Made by a program: the position numbers and the translations under genes. A stretch of DNA of 64,000 nucleotides from Chamaecyparis obtusa (Eukaryota > Streptophyta > Pinopsida > Cupressales > Cupressaceae). The first letter of the stretch is position 1. The number at the start of each line of letters is the position of its first letter. The stretch is taken from the NCBI GenBank assembly GCA_027943335.1, contig BSBK01000765.1, positions 3,021,001-3,085,000 on the forward strand, given 5' to 3'. Shown here in pieces: positions 36,948 through 47,989 of the stretch. The notes under the pieces are model-generated. The model was not told the origin of the DNA. It did not search any database and worked only from the letters and a program-made list of their open reading frames with translations.

Positions 36948-38093
36948 AATCTCCCTTATATCCATTTACCTAGAAGGGTGTCATGGAACCTTTAGGAGAG
37001 GTAAATAAGCATAAACAAACATGTATTGAGATTACAAAATGGAAAAAAAAAATATAAGTTCTATAGATATGAAAGTAAATTATGATTTTTCTCAACTAGA
37101 TCACTGGTTTCCTAATTATTCTCATAATGGGAGGGTGGTTGATTTTATAGAGGGAGCATTCTTGAGTTAGTATTGGGTGTCTTTCTTGTACAAATAGATA
37201 AATAGTTGGCTACAAGATATGTATGTTTCTAATCATTATGGAAAGGTATAGTCAATGATCTTGTGGAGATCAACGACAACATTAAAATATCTATGGAGGA
37301 TTTGAATAAGCGAACCTTAGGAGAGTAGGCTAGTGAATCATTATCATTATAATTTATGATATGACTATTACAATACTAATATCCTAAACATGAGAAAGGA
37401 TAAAAATATTAGAGTTTGGGATTTAGCTTGTGAAGAGATCTTATGTAAAATTATTTAAATATGGTGAATAAGGTGGGTTCAATTTTTACTTGTAATATGG
37501 TGAAATGAAATAGTACTTAGGGATTATTTTTGGAGGTGGAAGTGGGATACCAATTTTGAAATGGGTAGCATGAGTATTAATGAAAAGTGTGCTGAAATGG
37601 GATAAGAAAAGAAAGTGTGACATTAGAAATGAATCTTGAATTAGGCATATTCAATAACTTAGAGAAGAAAGAATATGTAGAATATTGTCTGAATAAGAAG
37701 TGGGTCTATTGAAAGAGCCAAGATGATCTATCCTCTTTTTTATAGAGGCTCCTTAATATCATGAATAAACACATAATAGGTTATAAGAGAAACATGAGGA
37801 GGTTGAAAAGTGTGTGATGAATATATAATATAATTTGGAGGTAGTCACATAAAAGGAGGATTCATAATAGCCTACTCATAAGATAGTGTATTACAATTAT
37901 TGTTACATTCATGTGTAAGTTGGTTATATTAATGATTGGAATAGGATTTTTATTTGTAGGAGGATATCTAGGATCCATCATACATTTGATTATATGGTTG
38001 TTCTAAAATACTCGTACAAAGTGGATTTTGAGTTTCATATGGATCACATAGTATAACTTGTGTTTTATTTTCCTTTCCTCCTTTTTTCATGGG
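36948..38093. other. Host sequence between insertions, no gene seen
   Basis: Moderately AT-rich with no domain recognised. Together with 46349-46817 it forms the target into which the 38099-46343 element inserted. Scattered short frames full of stops could be an old decayed element. Confidence 0.45.
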
Positions 38094-38098
38094 AATAG
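38094..38098. repeat. Left target-site duplication (AATAG)
   Basis: Repeated exactly at 46344-46348. Confidence 0.8.
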
Positions 38099-38471
38099 TG
38101 TTAGAGTAATAAGTTGTTTTTATTATTAATTAAATCATATTGATTTAATTATTAAGTCACTTATTATCTCTTTCTTTACTTAAGCTAAACTTTATACATA
38201 TAATGATTAATTCTTTTATTAATTATTATTATGCAACCTAGGTTTCCTTTTAGGGTTTTGATCTCCTCTTTTAAGAATTGATCTCTCTTGTAACACAAAA
38301 CATTCATTTTTATAGTATTGCAACTTTTGTTTTTTCACATTAAGAATGTCTCCTCTTTCATGGATCATTCCATTCAGGCCTCCATAGCTTTTGCTTCTCT
38401 CTTTCTGTGATAGGTGTTTGCATGCAGGTGATTCATGGGAGCTATGGTCTATTTTATCATCAACTCCAATA
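38099..38471 (+). repeat. 5' LTR of the host element
   Basis: Starts TGTTAGAGTAATAAG and ends CAACTCCAATA. The LTR ends in TA rather than the usual CA; the AATAG duplication and the primer site at 38472 fix this boundary. Confidence 0.82.
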
Positions 38472-38483
38472 TGGTATCAGAGC
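38472..38483 (+). other. Primer-binding site, initiator-Met type
   Basis: TGGTATCAGAGC, a perfect 12-base match, begins on the first base after the LTR. Confidence 0.88.
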
Positions 38484-38938
38484 TTCAAATCTTCATGCCC
38501 CTATTCTCTTCTTAAGAGATTCAGCCTTGTTTATCAGATCTGTAATTTTTAGAGGTTTTATGTTGGATCTGGGGAACCTTTGTTTCTAGTCACTTTGGGC
38601 TCAAACAAACCTCACAGATGAACTTGGAGTGCCCAAAAACCCCAATTTCCATATTAAATTTATTTGATTTGGACAACATTGCAATCTGAGGCAAAACATT
38701 TTTTGTACTAGGGTCGTACGACCCCAGCACACATCTTGAGGTGCTTGCAAAAAAAATTAAAAAAACTTGGGTGCCACCCGAAAGCCACCAAAGTGACCAC
38801 CGCAGTAGTCTGTGGTTACCGCCCAACGATCTGCGATCATCGATAGTGACATCGCTGCAGTTACCATCGGTGAACTCGCTGTCACCACTGGTAGGGACCC
38901 ACTACGGTCACCCATGTGACCATAGTTTTGGCCCTAAG
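38484..38938 (+). other. Host element interior, 5' part
   Basis: Non-coding. It includes a perfect 14-bp palindrome GGGTCGTACGACCC (38711-38724) and an unusually GC-rich stretch at 38770-38930 with repeated TCACC/GGTGA words. Confidence 0.55.
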
Positions 38939-40578
38939 TGACACAGAGGTGTGAAGTAGGGTGGTGGACAAGGTTCCCAACAATGGATTGATTTGAATGG
39001 TTTAGGCACTTCTAACCTACTAGCCTTCAAGGCACCCCAAATAGCTAATTCTCTCCAACTAACTCAAGAACCTTCTAAATGCACAAAGTGAATGATCAGG
39101 GGTTAAAAAAGGTGGATTTAGTGAGTTTCAATCAGTTTTAGGCTTTCAAGAAACTCCCAACAATCAATTTGTTCAAATTGGCTATTAGGCCTAATTGCCC
39201 TCCTAATAGGTCACCAGCAGTAGTCAAAGGCACATAACTTTGAAACTCTCTAAAAGACTAAACCAAATCATTACATTTCTAGACACACTTTTCACCTTAC
39301 TTTAACATATCCAAAACTTTCACTGACGTACTTTGGACCAAACATCCGAAAACCTGATTGTGTCCTATTTTTAAGGGTTAAAAGCATGCAATTAACAAAG
39401 TAATTATATGTCAAACATACAAAGTGACCATGAACCCTTCATAAATATAAGGAAATGACTCAAATCCACTAAATATCCAATCAATTTGGACCTTGGAACT
39501 TTGCAAGCATAAAATCCCCAAATGTGACCCCAAAAACCCCTATAAACTAGGGCTGGCGCAATGTCACACTTCCCAATGCTTCCTCCAACTTCTAAGAGTA
39601 GTTACAGCATCACCTTGGTGTCCTCAACTAACTTCAAGAAGAAAATGGGGTCCTCCAATGGATGGATCTCCCACTGCTTCTCCATAGCCGCACATTTCAA
39701 GGCCATTTCATGCCTCCAAACACATCAACTTGATCAACTGACTAATCACTTGCATTTACCAACTTATTCCTAAAATGTTAGGCATAAATAAATATTTTAC
39801 AATTCAATAATCCATCCCCAAGTCATAGTTACAACAATATGGGGATGATTACTTCATTTTCCTTAATGAAAACAATGAGAAATTTGATTGTTACTACCTT
39901 TTTGCAAATAAGATTGGAACTACAAAATGAAATCCTTTAAAAATAGATCAAATAAATGTTAGAACCATTCATCAATACATTTCAATGATCAACCAATGGA
40001 AGCCATTGCAGTAAAGACTCAAAACATGCAAGAAATCATAGATTTTATTAATTTGTTGTGTATAGTTTGTACTTTCTCTTCACCTGTCCATACTCCTTTA
40101 TCTCTCAAACATTTAAGATTGTTTATAAGTCAGTTCTCAACTTCCTCAACCAATCCCAAGTGGTTGGGAAGGAGTTAGACTTGTTTAAACCTCCTAATTG
40201 TCATTTCCCACCAAAACACAACTAGCCGTTAATATTCAAAAATTTGAATTATTAACTTGTGTTATTTGGTGTTTTATTGCATAAAACTTATTAAAAATTT
40301 GATTATTCAATTCCTAGGACCTATTTGACCTTGTCCAAGAAAACCTAGACCCTAATTGAACCTTTAGGGTACTATTGACCCAAGTTATATGATTTTGGTC
40401 CTAAGTCCTTTATTGGGACTTCTAGGATATTTGACATTTAAATCATATTGTTTGTCACAAATTGCCATTATAGGCTTCAAGATATTCAAATTAACCTTTG
40501 GGGAATCTGTAGATACACTAACTCCATGATATCCCAAGGTGTCCTTAGGTGTTTGGATAGGTGCTCCTGCACCATACA
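38939..40578 (-). repeat. 3' LTR of the nested gypsy element
   Basis: On its own strand it begins TGTATGGTGCAGGAG and ends CCTCTGTGTCA. It matches 42759-44390. Confidence 0.83.
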
Positions 40579-40594
40579 CCCCCGCCTTCAAAAT
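40579..40594 (-). other. Polypurine tract of the nested element
   Basis: The minus-strand sequence ATTTTGAAGGCGGGGG abuts the TG of the LTR. Confidence 0.75.
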
Positions 40595-40990
40595 GACTCT
40601 TGTCCCAAGAGTGCAAGAATTTGGTTTTGTTGCCACCCATCCTCCGAGATGGATGTTTGAAACTCTTCATCTGCAACTTGGCATCTTTCATCAGCCTAGT
40701 ACCTGCATTCAAAGTGTTAGAAACACAAAACAAATCTTTATTCTTGTTATCATCCATGATGACATTGTGTTTTGCTGATTGGAAACAGTCATCTTGTGTG
40801 TTCACAAATTACTCCTTTATCTTCACCTTAGGATCAAATAGACCCGTTCTCTTGTCCTCCATGGCTATGGTACTATCACCTTTCCTCTATGATACCATAG
40901 GACACCATACACTTCCAACCATGATCCCATTTTGCCTCTCAATTTGTTGCTTCACAGTCAGCCCACTATGAATGTCGCAAAGTCTAGATT
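40595..40990 (-). other. Region where gypsy pol is missing
   Basis: Minus-strand frames (40805-40545) are open but show no RT, RNase H or integrase motif. This short piece replaces the roughly 3 kb of pol expected. Confidence 0.55.
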
Positions 40991-42665
40991 TCATGACCAA
41001 CAAGGTTGTTCTTTGTTTCAGACCTAATGCCATAGATTTTTGATCCACTTTCTTCTAGAAATCAACATATGTATTTACAACAACACAATTATATTCCTAC
41101 CTTCTCCAAAAACTTGGTTAGGTAGGGGTGTGAGAGTATATGTTTTTCCATCTTTATGCACAACATAGGTATTTTCCAATCCATAGTGAATGGTTTGTCT
41201 TGAGGCCTGCCATGGTCTTTCCAAGATTATTTAACAAGTCATGGGAACCACATCACACAAGACCCTATCACTATATTATCCAATAGAGAAATCAACATAA
41301 GATCTTTCCTTGATAATAATGTTTTGATCACTACTAACCCATGATGGTCTATATATGGTCTATATCAATTGGAAATGTATGCAAATTTAGTTTACTCACC
41401 ATTTTACAAGACACAAAATTATCAAAAGAAGAAAAATAAAAAATCATCTTGCAAACCTTGCCATAACTATTGAAATTTATTCTAAAAATTGATACCTCTG
41501 ATTTCTTTTGCTGTTGCATTCTTATTCCTCTCCTCACCATTAAGAAGTCTCTTTCCAAGATTGGATTTGTTGGAAGTGATATACTTTCTACCTTCTTTTC
41601 CTCTTCTTCATCTTGTGTCAAGGCAACTCTCCTATCATTCTTCCTAGCTTCTCTTTGAGGGAACTTGTAGAATGGATGTCCATCTTCACCACATTTGTAG
41701 CATTTCCCAGGAAGATTCTTTCCTCTACCACTCTTTTTTTCTCCTCTTTGATCTAGGATCTTCTCCTTTCCTTTCTCACTTTTCTCTTAGCTTGGGTTCA
41801 CTCCTTTTCCTTTGCTTGTTTGTCCTTTTGGATTACCTTGCCTCTCTTTCATTCTCCTAAGCTTATCCTCAACCTTCATAGCCAACTTGAAGCATTCTTC
41901 CAAGGTTCTAGGTGTAGCCATGCTCATCTCATCCTAGATATTGTACCTTAACCCTCCAAGATACCTAGCCACCTTCTCTTCCATATCTTCCTCATGAGAT
42001 GCCCTAATGTCAAGCTTGTGGAATTCCTCTATGTACTTAGGGACATCCATGTCCTTTTGTTTCAGTCCTTGCATCCTCTTATACAATTGGACTTTATAGT
42101 CTTTAGGAAGGAACTTGTCCTTCATCTTCTACATCATTTTTGGCCATGATGAGATCTTAGACCAACTTGTCTTCATCCTATCAACCTATAAGTTATCCCA
42201 CCATAATAGTGCATGTCCTTTCAATCTAGACTTAGCAATCTTTACCTTCATTCTATCCTCAACATCATCACAATCAAAGCATTTTTTAAGAGCACTGAAC
42301 TAATCCAATAAAATTTCATCATCTATCCTTCCATCATACATAGGAAGTTCAACTTTTACCTTTGAGTCTCCAAGCTTCACGGCCTTCAAGATTCTTTCTA
42401 ATCTTGCATCCTCGGGATCAGCTGGTTCCTCTCTTACTGCTGCAAGTTCTTCATCATCTTCATGGTCTTCTACATGTCCTTGATTGTTCACAAGGTTTGT
42501 CAAACTTTCTACTTTGTCTCTTTGCCTTCTATTAGCTGCCATTTCTTCTCTTACCAACTTAGCAAGCTCTGCATTTGTGACCCTCTGAGGGATCCCATCC
42601 TCTTCTCCTTCTGACATCTCTAAGGTATAGATCAACTCTGGAACACTCAAGGTGGAAATGGACAT
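40991..42665 (-). pseudogene. gag: gag-protease pseudogene of the nested gypsy element
   Basis: From the ATG at 42665 an N-terminal acidic region (VTNAELAKLVREEMAANRRQ, then GDSKVKVELPMYDGRIDDE) leads into a Retrotrans_gag region: KGHALLWWDNL, MKDKFLPKDYKVQLYKRMQG, DVPKYIEEFHKLDIR, LGGLRYNI. A zinc knuckle follows near 41690 (CYKCGEDGHPFYKF); its last Cys is Phe. Next come a protease remnant (DNFVSCKMVSKLNL, about 41400) and the linker (VLCDVVPM, then RPWQ). In-frame stops occur near 42298, 42120-42190, 41932, 41789 and in the protease. The protease Asp box is not clear. Gag is better preserved than pol, which is absent. Confidence 0.85.
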
Positions 42666-42744
42666 TCCAAGGCCTCAATAATGAATCAAGTACACCAAAG
42701 ACACCAAAAGTACTTCTCAATCTTCTCACCTTGGATAGTCCTAG

Positions 42745-42756
42745 GCTATGATACCA
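42745..42756 (-). other. Primer-binding site of the nested element
   Basis: Minus-strand TGGTATCATAGC has one mismatch to the initiator-Met site and lies two bases from the LTR. Confidence 0.75.
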
Positions 42757-42758
42757 CC

Positions 42759-44390
42759 TGATGCAGAGGTGTGGAGTAGGGTGGTGGAAAAGGTTCCCAA
42801 GAATGGATTGATTTAAGTGATTTAGGCACTTCCAACCTACTAGCCTCCAAGGCACCCCAAATAGCTAATGCTCTCCAAACAACTCAAGAACCTTCCAAAT
42901 GCCCAAAGTGAATGATCAAGGGTTAAAAAAGGTGGATTTAGTGAGTTTTAATCAATTTTAGGCTTTCAAAAAACTCCCAACAATCAATTTGTTCAAAATG
43001 GCTACTAGGCATAATTGCCCTCCTAGTAGGTCACCAAGGGTAGTCAAAGGCACATAACTTTGAAACTCTCCAAAAGAATAAACCAAATCATTGCATTTCT
43101 AGACACCATTTTCACCATACTTTAACATACCCAAAACTTTCAATGAGGTACTTTGGACCAAACATCCCAAAACCTTATTGTCCCCTATTTTTAAGGGTTA
43201 AAAGCATGTCATTAACAAAGAAACTATATGTGAAACATACAAAGTTACCATGAACCCTTCATAAATCTAATGAAATGACTCAAATACACCAAATATCCTA
43301 TCAATTTGGACCTTGGACCTTTGCAAGCATAAAAGCCCCAAATGTGACCCCTATAAACTAGGGTTGGCACAATGTCACACTTCCCAGTGCTTCCTCCAAC
43401 TTCTAAGAGTTGTTACACTATCACCTTGGTGTCCTCAAACAACTTCAAGAATAAAATGGGGTCCTCCAATGGATGGATCTCCTACTGTTGCTCCATAGCC
43501 ACACATTTCAAGGTCATTTCATGCCTCCAAACACATCAAATTGATCAATTAAGTGATCAATTGCATTTACCAACTTGATCCTACAATGTTAGACATAAAT
43601 ACATATTTTAAAAGTCAATAATCCATCCCCAAGTCACAGTTACAATAGTGTGGGGATGGTTACTTCATTTTCCTTAATGAAAACAATGAGAAGTCTTATT
43701 GTTACAACCTTTTTGTAAATAACTACTACTATAGATTGAAATCCTTTGAAAATGGATCAAATAAATGTTAGAACCACTCCTCAATACATTTCAATGATCA
43801 ACCAATGGAAGCCAATGCAGTAAAGACTCAAAACATGCAAGAAATCATTGATTTTATTAATTTGTTGTGTACAGTCCGTACTTTCTCTTCACCAGTTTGT
43901 ACTCCTCTATCTCTCAAACATCTAAGATTGTTTATAAGTCACTTATCAACTTCCTCAACTTATCCCAAGTGGTTGGGAATGATGTATACTTGTTTAAACC
44001 TCCTAATTGTCATTTCCCAGTGGCTCAAAACACAAGTAGTCGTTAATATTCAAAAATTTGAATTATTAATTTGTGTTATTTGGTGTTTTATTACATATAA
44101 CTTATTAAAACTTTGATGATTCAATTCCTAGGACCTATTTGACCTTTTCCAAGAAAACCTAGACCCTAGTTGAACCTTTGGGGTACTATTGATCCAAGTT
44201 ACATGGTTTTGGTCCTAAGTCCTTTATCATGACTTCTAGGACATTTGACATTTAAATCATATTGTTTGTCACAAATTGCCATTATAGTCTTCAAGAGATT
44301 CAAATTAACCTGTAGGGACTCTGTAGATCCAATAAATCCATGATATCCAAAGGTGTCCTTATGTGTTTGGATAGGTTCTCCTGCACCATT
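42759..44390 (-). repeat. 5' LTR of the nested gypsy element
   Basis: Copy of 38939-40578; the outer few bases are changed or lost. Confidence 0.8.
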
Positions 44391-45972
44391 GAGTGCCTCA
44401 ATAGATCAAACCCATGTCGCCAACCCCTTGGTCACCACATGACTAGGGGCCTAAATTTTTGGCCCCCAAGCCCTATTATTTTTTGCAGTGATGATCATTT
44501 GACTGTCAAATTTAGGCCCATGAATTTTTGGCATCGGTACTACATCGACATTTTCCATGCACCTTTTGGGCCCTTCAGGAACACCTATTGGTTTTTTGCT
44601 CATAACTTGAGCATACGATGTCGAAATCAGGAAAATGAGATATTGTTGGAAAGCTCTTTTTGAGCTCTATTTAGATCTAGAGGTTTGAATTTATGATTTT
44701 TCTTTTTTGATGGTGTTTTTTTTGTCAAAGCCAAAAGTTCCCTTTTGCACTCTAGGAGGCATATTTTGCACATCTAGACTCCTTTTTTGGAAAATGAGAT
44801 ATCGTTGGAAAGATTGTTCTGTATAATTTCCAGTGCTATGAGTCTTTTTCCAAATTATTCTCTAGGTGTATTTTATTTATTTTTTGCATTTATACACTCT
44901 GGTGAATATCTTGGATGTTTCAGGTCCTGAGATCTCTTCCCTTATGGGATGGCTCATCTTAGGTTGTTATTCATGTTTCTACAACCTTCTTTCTTATTGA
45001 GCATTGTAGACATATTTTGTAACCATTATTTTATGCAAACGCATTGAGATAAAGTGTCGTTCTATTGCATGCTTTGGATCTTGCACATCTTTGTGCCTTT
45101 TGTACTCGCATTCCACTATAAAGTGCCATGGGGGGTTTGATTTTCACCTTTATTTTCCATCTACCTTTGTCAAGTGAGTGTTCCTTCCACATCATTAGCC
45201 TCAAGATGTCTTTATATGTGTTTATAATTTCTCTGGACCTTCGATGTTCTTGGTTCTTCGTGATGTAGTTCTTATTGGCCAATCTTTTTAGTGTACCTGT
45301 CACCTCTCCCTTGTCAACATTATGGGGGGGTTTCTACTATTGGTTCTTCCGCTTCCTTGGTTCGATGGAGTGAGATATATATTCAGTATTTGTTCCTATG
45401 TACTAGGGCGATGCAATGGATGGGTACCTATGTATTCTAGTGAGATGGATCATTTACCATATGTACACTCTTTCATTCCTATTTTTTGGAGGCACACTTC
45501 CATCTTTATTTGATCAACTCTTTAGGATTTTGTGTTTTATGCCATCTATATCTTTGAGTTTAGTTGTTTGCATTTGTTTGCCTCTTGATTTGAGTAGTGT
45601 CATTTCAGGGCACTCATGAAGATTACAATCTTCTCTACCCGGTCATGTTCTATTTCAGTGGAGGTTCTTTAGATCAACAGTTACTTCTTGATAGAGTTTG
45701 TTAGCTTTTTTCTTCAGTGGTGTTCTGCATGTTCATTCTTTGTTCCTATTTTTTGGAACATTCTCTAGTTTTGGATACTTCTTCAGTCCTTCACTAGTCT
45801 TTGTCTCTTTTTGGAGTAGAGTTTTTCCCATGTGGTTTTCTCTATTTATCTACTTTATAGAGACTCTATTTTGTACTTGGGTACTTGATCAGGCCTTTGT
45901 TGTCGGGACTCATTTGCTTTCAGTAGATGTTCTAGGTTTCTAGCTACTCCCTAAGTTTATCTTAAGGGGGGT
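44391..45972 (+). other. Host element interior, 3' part
   Basis: No domain found. Frames on both strands (for example 45303-45031 minus, 45698-45943 plus) are short. The two GAAAATGAGATAT...GTTGGAAAG stretches (44631 and 44796) form an imperfect direct repeat. A purine tract closes the region at 45961. Confidence 0.5.
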
Positions 45973-46343
45973 TGTTAGAGTAATAAGTTGTTTTTATTAT
46001 TAATTAAATCATATTGATTTAATTATTAAGTCACTTATTATCTCTTTTTTACTTAAGCTAAACTTTAGACATATAATGATTAATTTTTTTATTAATTATT
46101 TGTATGTAACTAGGTTTCCTTTTAGGGTTTTGATCTCCTCTTTTAAGGATTGATCTCTCTTGTAACACAACACATTCATTTTTATTGTATTTCAACTTTT
46201 GTTTTTGCACATCAAGAATGTCTCCTCTTTCATGGATCCTTGCATTCAAGCCTCCATAGCTTTTGCTTCTCTCTTTTTGTGACAGGTGTTTGCATGCAGG
46301 TGATTCTTGGGAGCTATGGGTTGTTTTATCATCAACTCCAATA
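45973..46343 (+). repeat. 3' LTR of the host element
   Basis: Aligns with 38099-38471, ends CAACTCCAATA before AATAG (46344-46348). Confidence 0.82.
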
Positions 46344-46348
46344 AATAG

Positions 46349-46817
46349 TTAGAGAAATAGGAGATACAAATGGAGGTTGAGGTGATTTAGGTATGTATGG
46401 AATAGGTCATATTATATGGGTTTCTACCCCTTTCCTTAAAGAGGGTTAGGTGTAAGAATATTAGAAGCCACAAGAGGATAAATGACATGTGGAAAATATA
46501 TTTGTTGTATGGGTACCTTTCCTCATTCTATTGTATTGACAAGTGGGTGAACACAAGGCATCACTATAAGCTATAAAACCTAGATGATGGTATCTTGGTA
46601 GATGATCTATTCCTAAGAAAAAAGGGGTAGGTGTAGGTACAAAAGGATATTGTATCTAGGTTTGGTGTCTGATAGGGAAGTGTTTGTATGGGTAGGAGAA
46701 GAAGAACCTAAATAGTTCCTTAAACTTTGAGTATAATTTAAATAAAAGATCTACTCATCATTGAAAAGTTACTAGAGTTGAAGGATAGAATTGATAAAAA
46801 ATAATTTCCTTCATGAG
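46349..46817. other. Non-coding stretch, no gene seen
   Basis: Continuation of the target sequence interrupted by the preceding element. I recognise nothing in it. Confidence 0.5.
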
Positions 46818-46820
46818 AGA

Positions 46821-47155
46821 TGTGCCCAATATAGTCAACGCTCCCCTCAGGATTCACAACATGGCTTAATTGCCTCACGTGTCTTCTATAAGTCTAGTGG
46901 TTGTATCAGGCATTAATAGGTTGATATTTTGGTGTAATGAAAACTACTACTTGTAACAAGTGGTATCAGAGCTTGGTCACAAGTTTGAATCCCCTCGGAT
47001 AACACTGAGGGGGAGATTGTTGGCAAAATAGCCAATGCTCCCCTTGGGATTCATGACATGGCTTAACCACCTCATGTGTCTTCTATAAGTCTAATGGTTG
47101 TATCGGGCATTAATAGGTCGATCTTTTGGTGCAACGACAACTACTACTTGTAACA
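46821..47155 (+). mobile_element. TRIM element, copy 2 (plus strand)
   Basis: Two 138-bp repeats (46821-46958 and 47018-47155) end TTGTAACA and flank a 59-bp interior. That interior has a perfect primer site TGGTATCAGAGC (46961-46972) and the tract GAGGGGGAGAT just before the second repeat. It has the same length plan as 28696-29030 and clearly the same family. If the first repeat is taken to start at the TG of 46823, the 5-mer AGATG (46818-46822) matches AGATG at 47156-47160 and would be the target duplication. Confidence 0.88.
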
Positions 47156-47160
47156 AGATG

Positions 47161-47383
47161 TATCATTTTTATCTCGGTATGTGCAAGATCATGGGGGGCT
47201 AAAATTTGGTGATGTGAAAAAAAGTGTTTCATCCACCTAAAAATGCAAAAAATATGTGTTGACATTTTGGTTGGCCTAGGAGTACACCTAGCCAAAAAAC
47301 ACCAAAGCAAAAAATATCCGATATCAAATACCTTGAAAGTTTTATATTTGTACTATCTTATCAGATTCAAATCCAATATCGTA

Positions 47384-47387
<4 letters not shown>
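47161..47387. other. Short spacer, nothing recognised
   Basis: No gene. It leads into a simple-repeat cluster. Confidence 0.5.

Positions 47388-47453
<66 letters not shown>
47388..47453. repeat. (TA)n microsatellite
   Basis: More than 30 uninterrupted AT/TA units, followed by about 190 bp of imperfect TA-rich sequence (to 47645). Confidence 0.95.
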
Positions 47454-47455
<2 letters not shown>

Positions 47456-47652
47456 GTATATAATATATAATATAACTCTATATGTATAATATTATAATAT
47501 TATATATTATATATCATATATATAAATATATATAATATATAATATACTGTATTATAATATATAATATTATGTTACAATACTATTAATATAATATAGTATA
47601 CATTTTTTAAATATATTATATATTAAATAATATATACTATATATATCCCACT

Positions 47653-47758
47653 CAATCTCTCTCCCTCTCCCTCTCCCTCTCCCTCTCCCTCTCCCTCTCC
47701 CTCTCTCTCCCCTTCTCTCTCTCGCCCTCTCTATATCTCTCTCCCATTATCTCACTCT
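47653..47758. repeat. (CTCCCT)n and CT-rich tract
   Basis: About nine CTCCCT hexamers (47660-47702) inside a longer pyrimidine tract. Confidence 0.92.
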
Positions 47759-47760
47759 CA

Positions 47761-47880
47761 AATAGAGGGAGAGAGACAGAATGAGAGAGAGAGAGAGAGA
47801 AGATTAGAAGGGGGGAGGGAGAGAGAGGAGGGAGTGAGAGAGGATAAGGGGAGAGAGAGGGGAAGAGAGAGAGCGAGAGG
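47761..47880. repeat. GA-rich purine tract
   Basis: About 120 bp of GAGA and GGGA runs directly after the CT tract. The two are roughly complementary and could pair as a hairpin or triplex. Confidence 0.9.
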
Positions 47881-47884
47881 TCTT

Positions 47885-47964
47885 AAGGGGTCATAAGTTA
47901 TCTTAGGAGGTCCTAGGATACATTAATGTATCATAGGACCCCTTGCAATCCATTATGACCCCTT
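47885..47964. repeat. Two-level cruciform-forming palindrome
   Basis: Inner arms GGTCCTAGGATACATT and AATGTATCATAGGACC (47909-47940) meet with no loop and one mismatch. Outer arms AAGGGGTCATAA (47885-47896) and TTATGACCCCTT (47953-47964) are perfect complements. Confidence 0.8.
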
Positions 47965-47989
47965 ACCATACATGTTAATTTATGTTGAG

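Larger units (their letters stand above)
38939..44390 (-). mobile_element. Nested gypsy element with gag-protease only, minus strand
   Basis: Two long repeats, 38939-40578 and 42759 to about 44390 (about 1.64 kb, roughly 95% alike), flank 2.2 kb. The reversed primer site (TGGTATCATAGC, 42756-42745) beside the right repeat and a polypurine tract (AAGGCGGGGG) beside the left repeat show that it points left. The interior encodes gag and the start of protease but no RT, RNase H or integrase. The right repeat ends ACCATTGA instead of ACCATACA and no matching duplication is seen, so that end is altered. Confidence 0.85.
38099..46343 (+). mobile_element. Non-autonomous LTR retrotransposon hosting a nested gypsy insertion
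   Basis: LTRs of 373 bp (38099-38471) and 371 bp (45973-46343), about 95% alike by eye, are flanked by AATAG. A perfect initiator-Met primer site directly follows the first LTR and a G-rich purine tract (CTTAAGGGGGG, 45961) precedes the second. Own interior is 38472-38938 plus about 44391-45972, roughly 2 kb, with no gag or pol motif. The remainder is a nested minus-strand element. Confidence 0.85.
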
